The notes beneath the pieces were generated by a model, which worked only from the letters and a program-made list of their open reading frames with translations, did no database searches and was not told the origin of the DNA. A stretch of 64,000 nucleotides of DNA from Prochlorococcus sp. AG-347-J19 (GTDB taxonomy: Bacteria > Cyanobacteriota > Cyanobacteriia > PCC-6307 > Cyanobiaceae). This document shows positions 18,290 through 25,819 of this stretch, piece by piece. The stretch lies in NCBI GenBank assembly GCA_003279015.1, contig QCBV01000004.1, positions 115,179 through 179,178 of the forward strand. Reading direction: 5' to 3'. Numbering within the stretch: position 1 is the first letter of the stretch; the number at the start of each line of letters is the position of its first letter. The translations under genes were made by a program, and so were the position numbers.

Positions 18290-18406
18290 ATGAAAGTTCA
18301 GATGGGATTACTAATTATTATTTTTATTTTTCATTCATTATCTAATTTTACGTTTAAAAAAAGAGTATTAAAAAATAAGTTTAGAAAGGCTCAAAAATTA
18401 AATTAA
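18290..18406 (+). CDS. very small membrane protein (38 aa)
   Basis: One helix (MGLLIIIFIFHSLSNF) is followed by a basic tail (KKRVLKNKFRKAQKLN). It lies 17 bp before the NRAMP-related transporter gene and may be cotranscribed with it. Confidence 0.4.
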   Translation: MKVQMGLLIIIFIFHSLSNFTFKKRVLKNKFRKAQKLN

Positions 18407-18423
18407 ATCATTTGATTAAAGAC

Positions 18424-19728
18424 ATGAATTTAACAAAGGGAATACAAAAAAGTTTAGGTCCGGGAATTTTGCTAGCTGGAGCGGCTATTGGGGGTTCTCA
18501 TTTGTTGTCATCAACTACTGCTGGTGCAAGGTTTGGATTTTCATTAGTTGGCCTAATACTTCTTACTAATCTTTTAAAATATCCTTTCTTATTGGTTGGG
18601 ACTAGATTTACAGCATCTACTGGTAAATCATTATTAGAAGGTTTCAAAGAGCGGAATTCTTTATATCTCCCTTTATTTCTAATAGTTAGTTTAATTACAG
18701 GTACTTTCACAATAGCGGCTGTAAGTTTTGTCTCTGGTGTCCTGTTAACTAATATTCCCTTTTTCTCAGCTTTCCCAGTCATGGATTTGTCTATAGGAAT
18801 CCTTATTGTTTCTGGAATGATATTAATTCTTGGTAAATATAAAGCCCTTGATAGGATTTCAAAATTTTTAGTATCTCTCCTAACTTTTTTAACATTATTT
18901 GCAGTTTTATCGCTTTTATTCAAAGGTACAATAAATGAGTCTCTAAATATGAGTTTTTTTGAACCAGAAATCAGTCCATGGAAGTTAACAAATTTAGCTT
19001 TTTTGATCCCTCTAATGGGATGGATGCCTTGCCCAGTAGAGTTATGTGTTTGGCCTTCTTTATGGATGTTTTCTCGAGCAAAAGATTCAAATTATGAACC
19101 AAATATTAGTGAAGCAGAATTTGATTTTAATCTCGGTTATGTAATAACTGTTGTTACTTCTATTTTCTTCCTTACTCTTGGAGCCATAACAATGTATGGT
19201 ACCGGCGATGGAATGCTTTCCGGAAGTGGAGTCTCCTTTGCTCAAAAATTAATACTACTTTACACTAAATCTATTGGCAGTTGGGCTAAATGGATCATTA
19301 TACCTGCAGCATTTGCCGCAATGTTTAGTACCACAATTACTTGTCTAGATGCATATCCAAGAAGTATTTCTGCTATTCAAGGATTATTGAGAGGAACTGA
19401 TTTTGGACATATGGATTCCAAGGCAGAGCGAAATAGATTTCAACTGTGGATGATTGTACATATCTTTGCATCATTAATAGCTTTGCTGATTGCAAGGTCT
19501 GGAGGTATGGGGGTAAAAGATTTTGTATTTGCTGCAATGACGGGAAGTTTTCTAACCGCACCTTTATTTGCATGGATGGCAATGGATACTATAAATAGCA
19601 AATTAGTACCAATTAAAAATAGATATGGATTATTGCTAAAAACAATAAGTTGGATAGGATTGATTTTCTTAACATTATTTAGTTTGTTATTTATTGCAAA
19701 TTCATTCTTTGGAATTGGGATTTATTAA
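18424..19728 (+). CDS. NRAMP-related metal-ion transporter, non-canonical metal site
   Basis: An inner-membrane LeuT-fold transporter of the NRAMP superfamily with about 11 helices over 434 residues. The start LGPGILLAGAAIGGSHLLSS occupies TM1. Where classical Mn/Fe NRAMPs have DPGN this protein has GSHL, and the TM6 MPH motif reads MPCPVE. Key metal ligands are thus replaced, so the substrate may be another ion or another solute. The ATG at 18424 is preferred to a TTG 12 bp upstream. It is preceded by a 38-residue membrane protein. Confidence 0.8.
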   Translation: MNLTKGIQKSLGPGILLAGAAIGGSHLLSSTTAGARFGFSLVGLILLTNLLKYPFLLVGTRFTASTGKSLLEGFKERNSLYLPLFLIVSLITGTFTIAAVSFVSGVLLTNIPFFSAFPVMDLSIGILIVSGMILILGKYKALDRISKFLVSLLTFLTLFAVLSLLFKGTINESLNMSFFEPEISPWKLTNLAFLIPLMGWMPCPVELCVWPSLWMFSRAKDSNYEPNISEAEFDFNLGYVITVVTSIFFLTLGAITMYGTGDGMLSGSGVSFAQKLILLYTKSIGSWAKWIIIPAAFAAMFSTTITCLDAYPRSISAIQGLLRGTDFGHMDSKAERNRFQLWMIVHIFASLIALLIARSGGMGVKDFVFAAMTGSFLTAPLFAWMAMDTINSKLVPIKNRYGLLLKTISWIGLIFLTLFSLLFIANSFFGIGIY

Positions 19729-19809
19729 TTTGAAAATAAAAAATAATTATAGGGTTGATTTTTCTTCAGAATTCGTTTTTCTAGAAATGTATTATTTTTA
19801 GTACTAATT

Positions 19810-19923
19810 ATGGTTATGCCTCAATCTACTTTAGAGAGCCTATTATTTTTCTTAATACTATCTCTTGTTGCAACATACATTGTGAATTTAAAGTATTCTT
19901 CAAAGTTAAAAATACAAAAGTAG
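19810..19923 (+). CDS. very small membrane protein (37 aa)
   Basis: MVMPQSTLESLLFFLILSLV continues ATYIVNLKYSSKLKIQK, giving a single helix with a basic tail. It has the form of the micro membrane proteins found throughout this window. No function is known. Confidence 0.45.
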   Translation: MVMPQSTLESLLFFLILSLVATYIVNLKYSSKLKIQK

Positions 19924-19960
19924 AATAAATATATATATTAATCTTTTTTCTAAATTGCAT

Positions 19961-20158
19961 TTATTTACTTGGATCACTCCAAGTTTCTTGGTATAACCAA
20001 CTCAAAAAAGTAAGAGTAAGTATATTTCCAAATGCATAAAGTATTGCTAATAATGGGTTATAAATATTGGCAATAATTGTCGACATTATAAAGATTATTA
20101 ACCCTGAAACAACCAAATCCTTAATAGGCAAATGATTAAAATTTACCGAATTTATCAT
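19961..20158 (-). CDS. small two-helix membrane protein (65 aa)
   Basis: Helices are seen at LVVSGLIIFIMSTIIANIY and LLAILYAFGNILTLTFLSWLY, with the end QETWSDPSK. The family is not recognised, and it is monocistronic. Confidence 0.55.
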   Translation of the reverse strand: MINSVNFNHLPIKDLVVSGLIIFIMSTIIANIYNPLLAILYAFGNILTLTFLSWLYQETWSDPSK

Positions 20159-20236
20159 TTGAAAATTGTTTTAAATAGATTAAATTAATTATAAAACCAA
20201 AAAGTAACTTATTTATAAGGTAATATCATCTAAAAT

Positions 20237-20467
20237 ATGAATAATTTTAGAATTGCCAAAGTAATCATAGTTTTTTCATCATTATTGTATTTAAGCTTTA
20301 CTTTTTTAAGAAACTATAATTCTCCAGAAAATATAGAAAAAAGATGTATTCTTAAATTCGAAAAAGATTTTAAAAATAATTTGGAAACATCTCATGAAGA
20401 ATGGAATCAAAAGTTAGATTTAGCCGATAACAATTATTTAAAATGTATGGGAATTCTTCAGTATTAA
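20237..20467 (+). CDS. small membrane-anchored or secreted protein (76 aa)
   Basis: An N-terminal helix (AKVIIVFSSLLYLSFTFL) acts as signal anchor. The 55-residue outer part holds two cysteines (EKRCILKFEK and YLKCMGILQY) placed to form a disulfide. It lies two bases before a DUF2839 gene, so the pair is probably one transcript. Confidence 0.55.
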   Translation: MNNFRIAKVIIVFSSLLYLSFTFLRNYNSPENIEKRCILKFEKDFKNNLETSHEEWNQKLDLADNNYLKCMGILQY

Positions 20468-20469
20468 TT

Positions 20470-20685
20470 ATGGGAGAGGCAAAGAGAAGAAAAAATTTAG
20501 GTATTCCGCCTAGAGAAAAAACTGAAGATATAAAGTTGCCTCAACTTGATAAAAAAGCCATACAACAAAAAGTTAGGTCTACATTATATAAATATCCAAT
20601 TATTCCTTTTCTTTTTTATGGAGCTGCAATATTGATCTTAATTGGAGGTTTATTTTATGTTTTCAAATTCTTTAATAATGCTTAA
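20470..20685 (+). CDS. DUF2839 family membrane protein (71 aa)
   Basis: The N-terminal signature MGEAKRRKNLGIPPREK is that of DUF2839 from cyanobacteria, followed by a charged linker and one C-terminal helix (FLFYGAAILILIGGLFYVF). The start at 20470 is fixed by the signature. A second family member is at 22876-23076. The function is unknown. Confidence 0.8.
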   Translation: MGEAKRRKNLGIPPREKTEDIKLPQLDKKAIQQKVRSTLYKYPIIPFLFYGAAILILIGGLFYVFKFFNNA

Positions 20686-20816
20686 TTATGATGGTTCTTA
20701 ATTTTGACATTAATGAATCTTTTGCGTCATAAATTAAAAAAACTTTAGGGATAATAAATGAGAAATTTTTATTCTGCAAAAAAATCAAAGAAATAATATA
20801 TTAGACTTTTTTACGA

Positions 20817-20844
20817 TTGACACCATCTTATTGTGCTGTAATTT
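20817..20844 (+). promoter_or_regulatory. probable sigma-70 type promoter
   Basis: TTGACA at 20817-20822 and TAATTT at 20839-20844 are separated by 16 bp, with TG just before the -10. They lie 22 bp before the ATG of the 44-residue gene at 20866. Confidence 0.55.
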
Positions 20845-20865
20845 TGAATTAAATTAAAACTATTT

Positions 20866-21000
20866 ATGAAAAAAATAAATAAAAAATATGCTGAAATAAT
20901 GCGCCAAGCTGATAATGCGGTTGGAAGAAAAGAAGTAGTAAGTTTATTAAAAAAAGCTGCAATGATTAAGTCTGAATCAGAGGAAAACTTAGCTGCTTAA
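20866..21000 (+). CDS. small helical protein, KKYA..QA.N..GRKE family (44 aa)
   Basis: MKKINKKYAEIMRQADNAVG continues RKEVVSLLKKAAMIKSESEE. It is clearly a paralogue of the protein at 11741-11878: the same start, the QAdN/QANN block, GRKE, and a closing basic helix. Its own TTGACA/TAATTT promoter lies just upstream. Confidence 0.65.
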   Translation: MKKINKKYAEIMRQADNAVGRKEVVSLLKKAAMIKSESEENLAA

Positions 21001-21009
21001 ATTAGAAAG

Positions 21010-21141
21010 CTATTTTATTAGGATAAATAAAACACCATAAAGAATAATAGATGAGGATGCAGCCATAAAGATAAATGGTAGTATCATGCCTGAGTTTAAC
21101 CATCTTAAAAGTCTAATTTTTTTGTTAATTATTCTTGCCAT
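21010..21141 (-). CDS. small membrane protein (43 aa)
   Basis: A basic start (MARIINKKIRLLRWLNSG) is followed by one helix (MILPFIFMAASSSIILYGVL). It converges on the 44-residue gene with a 9-bp gap. The family is not recognised. Confidence 0.45.
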   Translation of the reverse strand: MARIINKKIRLLRWLNSGMILPFIFMAASSSIILYGVLFILIK

Positions 21142-21365
21142 TTTTTCTGAATCTCTTATTTGCAAATTAACAAGCAAATAAATGGTGTAAATGGTTAATT
21201 AATCTTTTTAAATATCATTCTTTAACTATTTTGAAATTAAATTTTTTACAGAAAAATATTTTAATTTCATCCGAATTTTACATTTTAAAAGAAATTTTTA
21301 GGTAATTAATACCTTGTATTCTTGAAGTTTCTCATGCAAGATTTAGAAACATTAAATTTTAAATA

Positions 21366-21641
21366 ATGATTGAAAATTTCAAAGAGAGCCCTGAAGAATT
21401 TAAAGATTATGATTCCGAATTGTTACTTAAGATTATAAATAAGACATCAGTTGAGGTAAGAAAAAGTGATGATAAAGAACTATTTGTAGATGAAAATTGG
21501 AAAATTAATTCAAAAAATATCGAAAATGAAATTTCTTCAGATAATTCAAATTTGAAGAAAATATTATCAGATATATTCCCAAATAAAAAAATAGTTATTC
21601 AGAATAAAAATGATGGTTCTCAGACTATTTTATTATCCTAA
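21366..21641 (+). CDS. hypothetical acidic protein (91 aa)
   Basis: It begins MIENFKESPEEFKDYDSELL and ends NKKIVIQNKNDGSQTILLS. The sequence is soluble, highly charged, and has a repetitive Lys/Asn/Glu composition. No family is recognised. It sits just upstream of the glutamine riboswitch region. Confidence 0.5.
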   Translation: MIENFKESPEEFKDYDSELLLKIINKTSVEVRKSDDKELFVDENWKINSKNIENEISSDNSNLKKILSDIFPNKKIVIQNKNDGSQTILLS

Positions 21642-21751
21642 TGTACTCAATATTAAAATATTTTTTCCAATTTATAAAGCCTTTATTTTTGAGAAAATAA
21701 TTAGTTAAAATTACTCTCGCGTTATTTTTTAGGAGGTGTTATTGTTCATTT

Positions 21752-21803
21752 ACGTTCATCCAAGTTTATAATTCTGGACGCATGACATGGGAATAGGGAA
21801 CGG
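21752..21803 (+). ncRNA. probable glutamine riboswitch (Downstream-peptide class)
   Basis: The pattern is CGTTC-A-TCCA...TGGA-CGCATGACATGGGAATAGG-GAACG. P1 pairs 21753-21757 with 21798-21802. P2 pairs TCCA 21759-21762 with TGGA 21775-21778 around a 12-nt loop. The remaining conserved purine-rich joining sequence is as I remember it for the Downstream-peptide glutamine aptamer, and that class is known in marine cyanobacteria before very short genes. Here a 53-residue gene starts 24 nt downstream, exactly the expected context. I infer that glutamine binding raises or lowers expression of that peptide. Confidence 0.8.
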
Positions 21804-21827
21804 GATTCTCATTAACTGCAAAAGATC

Positions 21828-21989
21828 ATGAATAACCTCTTACAAATAAGAGAAAAAATCAAAAGAGCCAATAGGCTTTACGAAGCCAAACTTTTGGCAA
21901 CTAAAAATGGAGAAGTAATTCCATACAGAAGATCCGTCTTTGAAGAAAGAATCAGGCAAACACAAAAAGGAATGAAATTGAAAGACTAA
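21828..21989 (+). CDS. riboswitch-controlled small protein, possible glutamine synthetase inactivating-factor analogue (53 aa)
   Basis: MNNLLQIREKIKRANRLYEA continues with an Arg/Lys-rich helix, IPYRRSVFEERIRQTQ, and the end GMKLKD. It is basic and small, as are the known cyanobacterial glutamine synthetase inactivating factors. In Synechocystis one of these factors (IF17) is governed by a glutamine riboswitch. The role is inferred from that context plus charge; I cannot show sequence homology. It has its own terminator at 22027. Confidence 0.7.
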   Translation: MNNLLQIREKIKRANRLYEAKLLATKNGEVIPYRRSVFEERIRQTQKGMKLKD

Positions 21990-22026
21990 AAAAATTTACA
22001 TTCTTTATTTGGAACTGATCAAAAAG

Positions 22027-22052
22027 AGAGGGAATGATCCCTCTTTTTTTTT
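22027..22052 (+). terminator. rho-independent terminator of the riboswitch gene
   Basis: AGAGGGA (22027-22033), loop ATGA, TCCCTCT (22038-22044), then T22044-22052. It ends a compact riboswitch-gene-terminator unit of about 300 bp. Confidence 0.85.
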
Positions 22053-22179
22053 CAAGAAGTAAAGTATATTTCTTTTGCCGATTCTCGATTATTAAAAGAA
22101 AATTATTTTGATGCTTTTACTATTGATTTAAAAATATATAAATGGCAAATTTAATTCAGGAATAAAGAGGTAAATAAAG

Positions 22180-22470
22180 ATGTTTAAAAAGAAATATAAC
22201 CAATTAAATAACTCAACCAATACATCAAGGTTAGATCAATTCTTATGGTTTATAGAAAATTATTTGCCACAAAAGAAAGATCGAGGTGCTCAAAAAATAT
22301 TGTATATTAATAATTTTGAAGAAGAGACTATTAAGAAATTCTCAAAATTAGCCTCTATACGTTCTAAAACATTATTTCCAACTACAAAAAATACGACAAT
22401 TTCTTTTACCTTTGGTAATTGGGCCTTGCCTTACCTGAAATTGCTCAAGAAAATAGGGATAGTTAAGTAA
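22180..22470 (+). CDS. hypothetical basic protein (96 aa)
   Basis: A soluble protein with RLDQFLWFIENYLPQKKD near the start and the end WALPYLKLLKKIGIVK. It contains no cysteines. The family is not recognised, and codon use resembles its neighbours. Confidence 0.5.
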   Translation: MFKKKYNQLNNSTNTSRLDQFLWFIENYLPQKKDRGAQKILYINNFEEETIKKFSKLASIRSKTLFPTTKNTTISFTFGNWALPYLKLLKKIGIVK

Positions 22471-22624
22471 GAAAATTTTTATTGACTAAGAAAAGATTTA
22501 TCGTAAAGATAGAGATAAGTAAAGAGTATGAAGTCTTAATGAGCTCTTTTCGAAATTTGAGAAACAATACTCACTTTACATAATAAATACAATTGCTAAG
22601 TTTAAAATAAGAGGTCTACTTATT

Positions 22625-22771
22625 ATGTTTCTAAATTATCTGCCTAGTGAGATGGTTGAAGTGGTTGGTTTAACAATGATTTTTTCATTTCTAGTTGGAA
22701 CTATATTAATTTTGTTATTTACATCAGATCAGGCAAATACAAAGAATCTATATTTAAAGAAGGCTAAATAA
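22625..22771 (+). CDS. small membrane protein (48 aa)
   Basis: MFLNYLPSEMVEVVGLTMIF continues SFLVGTILILLFTSDQANTK. It has a single helix and a short basic tail. The N-terminal acidic face and lysine tail suggest a cytoplasmic C-terminus. No family is known to me. Confidence 0.5.
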   Translation: MFLNYLPSEMVEVVGLTMIFSFLVGTILILLFTSDQANTKNLYLKKAK

Positions 22772-22875
22772 AATTAAATAATTTATTTTTATTAAAAGGT
22801 CTATTTTTTAAATAAAATTAACTCGCAGGTGCAGAACATAATTTTTAATATTGAGATATAAATAAATTTAAAATT

Positions 22876-23076
22876 ATGGGCGAAGCTAAAAGAAGAGAAG
22901 AATTAGGATTGCCACCAAGACAAAAAGAAGTTGAATTATATAAATCTGATAGATACATTTCATGGCTTCCAATTACTAAATCAAGAATTAAGAAATACCC
23001 TTATATGGGTGTAGCAACAATGGCTATTGGAGCGATAATTTTCTTAGTAAGCGGGGGCGCAAATAGTATTAATTAG
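22876..23076 (+). CDS. DUF2839 family membrane protein (66 aa)
   Basis: It begins with the signature MGEAKRREELGLPPRQKE and ends in one helix (YMGVATMAIGAIIFLVSGG). It is a paralogue of 20470-20685 but with a different linker. The function is unknown. Confidence 0.8.
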   Translation: MGEAKRREELGLPPRQKEVELYKSDRYISWLPITKSRIKKYPYMGVATMAIGAIIFLVSGGANSIN

Positions 23077-23103
23077 TTATATTTTGGATAGGCTTGAAAT
23101 ATA

Positions 23104-23364
23104 CTAAGATTTTTTTTGTAATAGTTTAAGGCCAGATATTATTGAGACTATTGAAGCTATACCAAGAAATATCGAGTAAAAAGGTTGCAAATTAATAATC
23201 CCAAAATTACCTGTATGCAATTTTATTAACCAGAAAGCATCTATTCCTAGTGGTTGAATAATACTATAAATAGTCCCAGATACAATAGTTATTAGTAAAG
23301 GGATTGCTGAAATTGCGGTTATTTTTCTGTGAATTTTTCTTTGATTTGTTTTTAATTTTTCCAT
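23104..23364 (-). CDS. PepSY-TM-like small membrane protein (86 aa)
   Basis: QRKIHRKITAISAIPLLITI leads into VSGTIYSI, followed by a loop with KLHTGNFG and a second helix (FYSIFLGIASIVSIISGLKL). The HRxxxxxxxxPLLxxxxSG block and the second-helix GL ending resemble the transmembrane units of PepSY-TM proteins. It is the last gene of the 25.1-23.1 kb operon and directly abuts the DUF3721 gene. I infer a role with the metal/redox genes before it. Confidence 0.6.
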   Translation of the reverse strand: MEKLKTNQRKIHRKITAISAIPLLITIVSGTIYSIIQPLGIDAFWLIKLHTGNFGIINLQPFYSIFLGIASIVSIISGLKLLQKKS

Positions 23365-23586
23365 CTATTTCCTCAAATAGATATGTAATTCTTTTTCGTT
23401 TTTGCATGGCATCCATTTATCTTGATTCTTATGTATTCCTTCGCAACCAAGTTCTAAAGATCTATTTTCAGCGTCCTCTTCAGAAAAAAATGTACCCCTC
23501 ATATGTGCATGCGAATAACTATTGAAATTAAGAGATAAGGAAAATAAAAAAATAAAAAATTTAAAATTTCTAAGAATAATTTGCAT
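23365..23586 (-). CDS. DUF3721 secreted protein (73 aa)
   Basis: A signal peptide (FKFFIFLFSLSLNFNSYSHA) precedes the compact DUF3721 domain RGTFFSEEDAENRSLELGCE followed by GIHKNQDKWMPC. The two Cys and several His are potential metal ligands or a disulfide. It lies in the same operon as DUF411 and MauE-like genes, which supports a periplasmic metal role. That role is inference. Confidence 0.75.
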   Translation of the reverse strand: MQIILRNFKFFIFLFSLSLNFNSYSHAHMRGTFFSEEDAENRSLELGCEGIHKNQDKWMPCKNEKELHIYLRK

Positions 23587-23608
23587 TATTTCAAATTAAG
23601 TATTTGTA

Positions 23609-24127
23609 TTAAGGAGAGATTTTATCAAATATTTTTGTTTTGCCAGTTTTACTAAATGAGACTACTTTGTAGTTTTCATAATCATGAGAGTGCGAGTCGT
23701 GAGCATGCATTTCCATCCCAGGAGAGCCAAGTGGCATGCCAGGAACTGTTATCCCATTGATATTTGGTTTTTCTCTAAAAAGTTTGTTGATTGATTCAAT
23801 TGGGACATGTCCTTCAATAGTATAGTTAGCTATTTGAGCAGAGTGACATGATCTTAGATTATTGGGAATTTGATATTGGTTTTTAATTACTGAAACATCT
23901 TCAACTATATTATCAACAACTTCCCATCCATTATCTCTTAAATGATTGATCCATTTTTTGCAACAACCACATGATGCTGATCTGTAAGAATCAACTTTTG
24001 GGATATCTATATTTTCTTGAGTTAAAGCAATATTCTTATTTGGATTAATTATATTTGTAAAAAGAATTCCAGAAAAAATTAGATAATTTAAAAATCCTCT
24101 TTTAATAAATATTTTATTAAGTGCCAT
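23609..24127 (-). CDS. DUF411 periplasmic metal-binding protein (172 aa)
   Basis: A membrane anchor or signal (FLNYLIFSGILFTNIINP) is followed by the DUF411 domain: YRSASCGCCKKWINHLRDNG carries the CxCC metal motif, then RSCHSAQIANYTIEGHVP, and GMPLGSPGME. DUF411 proteins occur in copper and other metal resistance operons. A His-rich tail (HAHDSHSHDYE) adds possible ligands. The ATG at 24127 is preferred; a TTG-type longer reading adds 13 residues. It lies 60 bp after the MauE/DoxX-like gene. Confidence 0.85.
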   Translation of the reverse strand: MALNKIFIKRGFLNYLIFSGILFTNIINPNKNIALTQENIDIPKVDSYRSASCGCCKKWINHLRDNGWEVVDNIVEDVSVIKNQYQIPNNLRSCHSAQIANYTIEGHVPIESINKLFREKPNINGITVPGMPLGSPGMEMHAHDSHSHDYENYKVVSFSKTGKTKIFDKISP

Positions 24128-24187
24128 AACAATTAAGACATTATTTTTGAAATTTAAACCAAACATAATTGAAAATTTATTAAATCG

Positions 24188-24640
24188 CTATTTAATCAAA
24201 ATCAAGACACTCATAATTGTCATTAAAAGATTCTCGACAAAACTAATAATTCCCAATGGAGTTTTTGCATATCCACCAATACATGCACAATTTAATTTTA
24301 ATTTATCCAAATAAACAGCCTTAAATACTGAAATCATTCCAGAAATGCCTAAAATTAGGGCAATAAAAATAATTAAAGAGGGTGGAGAAGAATTAAGAAA
24401 ACTTATTCCAATTAATAATTCGCAAAAAGGATAAATATATATCCAGCCATCAAATTTAGAAGATATCAAATCATATTTCTTATAACTTGTTCCAAAAGCT
24501 TCAATATCCATAAGCTTGAGCATCGCCAAAAGACAAATTGATATACCCATAAAAATTTGGAAACTTTTAAGCAATGAAAAGGTTATCAGAAATGAAGTGC
24601 CAAAGACTGCAATTAAGGGGGTAAATGGCTTAATATTCAT
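24188..24640 (-). CDS. MauE/DoxX-like membrane protein (150 aa)
   Basis: Four helices are seen (for example FGTSFLITFSLLKSFQIFMG; ELLIGISFLNSSPPSLIIFI). The loop LNCACIGGYAKTPLGIISFV holds a CxC plus Gly motif found in MauE/DoxX-family redox-associated membrane proteins. These usually pass electrons or help thiol or metal chemistry in the periplasm. It precedes the DUF411 gene in one operon. Confidence 0.7.
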   Translation of the reverse strand: MNIKPFTPLIAVFGTSFLITFSLLKSFQIFMGISICLLAMLKLMDIEAFGTSYKKYDLISSKFDGWIYIYPFCELLIGISFLNSSPPSLIIFIALILGISGMISVFKAVYLDKLKLNCACIGGYAKTPLGIISFVENLLMTIMSVLILIK

Positions 24641-24642
24641 TT

Positions 24643-24873
24643 TTAACTTTTAAGGATAGAGTTACAAATACTAGATGGATTTGCTTGTTTAACTATTTTT
24701 AGTCTTTTGATAAGTTTGTCTCGATCTATTTGATGTTTTAAATATTTAATACATAAATTTTTTTCCTGATATACCTTTGCAATTGGAGCAATCTTTAAAG
24801 CAATAGCAAAAGTACCAATAACTAAAAGAATGTTTGTAGCTAGTCGAATATTTGGTCGAAAATTTGATCTCAT
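24643..24873 (-). CDS. single-pass membrane protein of unknown function (76 aa)
   Basis: One helix (LATNILLVIGTFAIALKIAP) is followed by a basic soluble part with two cysteines (NLCIKYLKHQ and PSSICNSILKS). The ATG overlaps the previous stop (ATGA), and its own stop is 2 bp before the MauE-like gene, so it is firmly in the operon. No family is recognised. Confidence 0.6.
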   Translation of the reverse strand: MRSNFRPNIRLATNILLVIGTFAIALKIAPIAKVYQEKNLCIKYLKHQIDRDKLIKRLKIVKQANPSSICNSILKS

Positions 24874-24986
24874 TCGTATTCTTTATTTCTGTCAATAACT
24901 TCCCTTAAATATATATCTTTAAGCTCGTCATTGTATCCTTTTTCTTCTGCAAATTTCTCTAATTCCATCAACTCTTTTTCTGTCAT
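24870..24986 (-). CDS. very small acidic protein (38 aa)
   Basis: MTEKELMELEKFAEEKGYND continues ELKDIYLREVIDRNKEYE. It is a soluble helical peptide. Both ends overlap neighbours (TAATG before, ATGA after), which strongly supports it as a real gene in the seven-gene operon. Confidence 0.6.
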   Translation of the reverse strand: MTEKELMELEKFAEEKGYNDELKDIYLREVIDRNKEYE

Positions 24987-25129
24987 TAAGCAGATTTGGA
25001 TATATTGTTTTTCATATCTTCAATTTGGTTGATTAAGTCATCTAACCATTCTGTATTATTTTCGGATTTTTTCTGAAAATATGTAATTTTAGGTTGATTT
25101 ATTTCTAGTGTCTCATAATCTCCACTCAT
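24986..25129 (-). CDS. small acidic protein, first gene of the operon (47 aa)
   Basis: MSGDYETLEINQPKITYFQK continues with WLDDLINQIEDMKNNI. It is soluble, with no family recognised. It heads the 25129-23104 operon of seven genes and shares one base with the next gene. Confidence 0.55.
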   Translation of the reverse strand: MSGDYETLEINQPKITYFQKKSENNTEWLDDLINQIEDMKNNISKSA

Positions 25130-25273
25130 AAATTACCCCTAAATTTATACTCTGCATAATTTATCTAGAGAGATTATTCACATCAATAGGTTCTATTACT
25201 TATTAGACATTTACCATGAGTAACAAGTCCCTTTTTAATAGTATAAATATTATGGAATTTATCTCTAAAAAAT

Positions 25274-25378
25274 ATGGCAACCAATGAAGAACTAGAAAAA
25301 AGAATTGAGACTTTAGAAAAAGAAGTACAACATCTAAAAGCTTTTCTGCAATATCAAATGAGAAATAAGAAAAAGTGA
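25274..25378 (+). CDS. coiled-coil micro-protein (34 aa)
   Basis: MATNEELEKRIETLEKEVQH continues LKAFLQYQMRNKKK. It has perfect heptads (L/I at a and d positions), so it is probably a short dimeric coiled coil. No function is known. Confidence 0.5.
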   Translation: MATNEELEKRIETLEKEVQHLKAFLQYQMRNKKK

Positions 25379-25552
25379 TTCTTGTTGCATAGCAATTACT
25401 TTTGGTCAGATAAGCATTTTCTCTTGGTTATTTTAGGTACCTAATTAAAAAGCTAAATATTAAAAATTAGTCCATAATTAGTCGCTTGAAAAATAACTTT
25501 AGTCATTGATATTTAGAACATATTTGTTTTTATATATATAAAACTACTTTAT

Positions 25553-25669
25553 ATGATTAATTCAATAGCTATTACATTGTTATTATTAGGCTCTTTAGTC
25601 GTTTACAAAAGACTCAAAAGAAAGAAACGACAATTTCACGCACCACCTACAAATCAGCTTCCTAGTTGA
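25553..25669 (+). CDS. very small membrane protein (38 aa)
   Basis: MINSIAITLLLLGSLVVYKR continues with a basic patch (LKRKKRQ) and FHAPPTNQLPS. It has one helix, N-out by the positive-inside rule. It converges on the 37-residue gene next door with a 3-bp gap. Confidence 0.5.
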   Translation: MINSIAITLLLLGSLVVYKRLKRKKRQFHAPPTNQLPS

Positions 25670-25672
25670 AAA

Positions 25673-25786
25673 TTAAATTCCGTCTTCGTCTTCTCCAAAA
25701 GGATTGTATCTAATATCCCAAATTAGAACGACCGCTATAGATAAAAGCAATAGGCCAAAAATAACTTGAGGAGGAGGAAATAACAT
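25673..25786 (-). CDS. very small membrane protein (37 aa)
   Basis: MLFPPPQVIFGLLLLSIAVV continues LIWDIRYNPFGEDEDGI. It has one helix and an acidic tail, a shape common among photosynthesis-related micro-proteins, though I cannot name it. Confidence 0.5.
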   Translation of the reverse strand: MLFPPPQVIFGLLLLSIAVVLIWDIRYNPFGEDEDGI

Positions 25787-25819
25787 CAATGAAATATAAC
25801 AATTATAAATAAGCTTTGC

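Noticed and set aside
18498..18923. Long minus-strand frame inside the NRAMP-related gene
   Set aside because: Antisense to well-supported membrane helices, with no start context or family resemblance.
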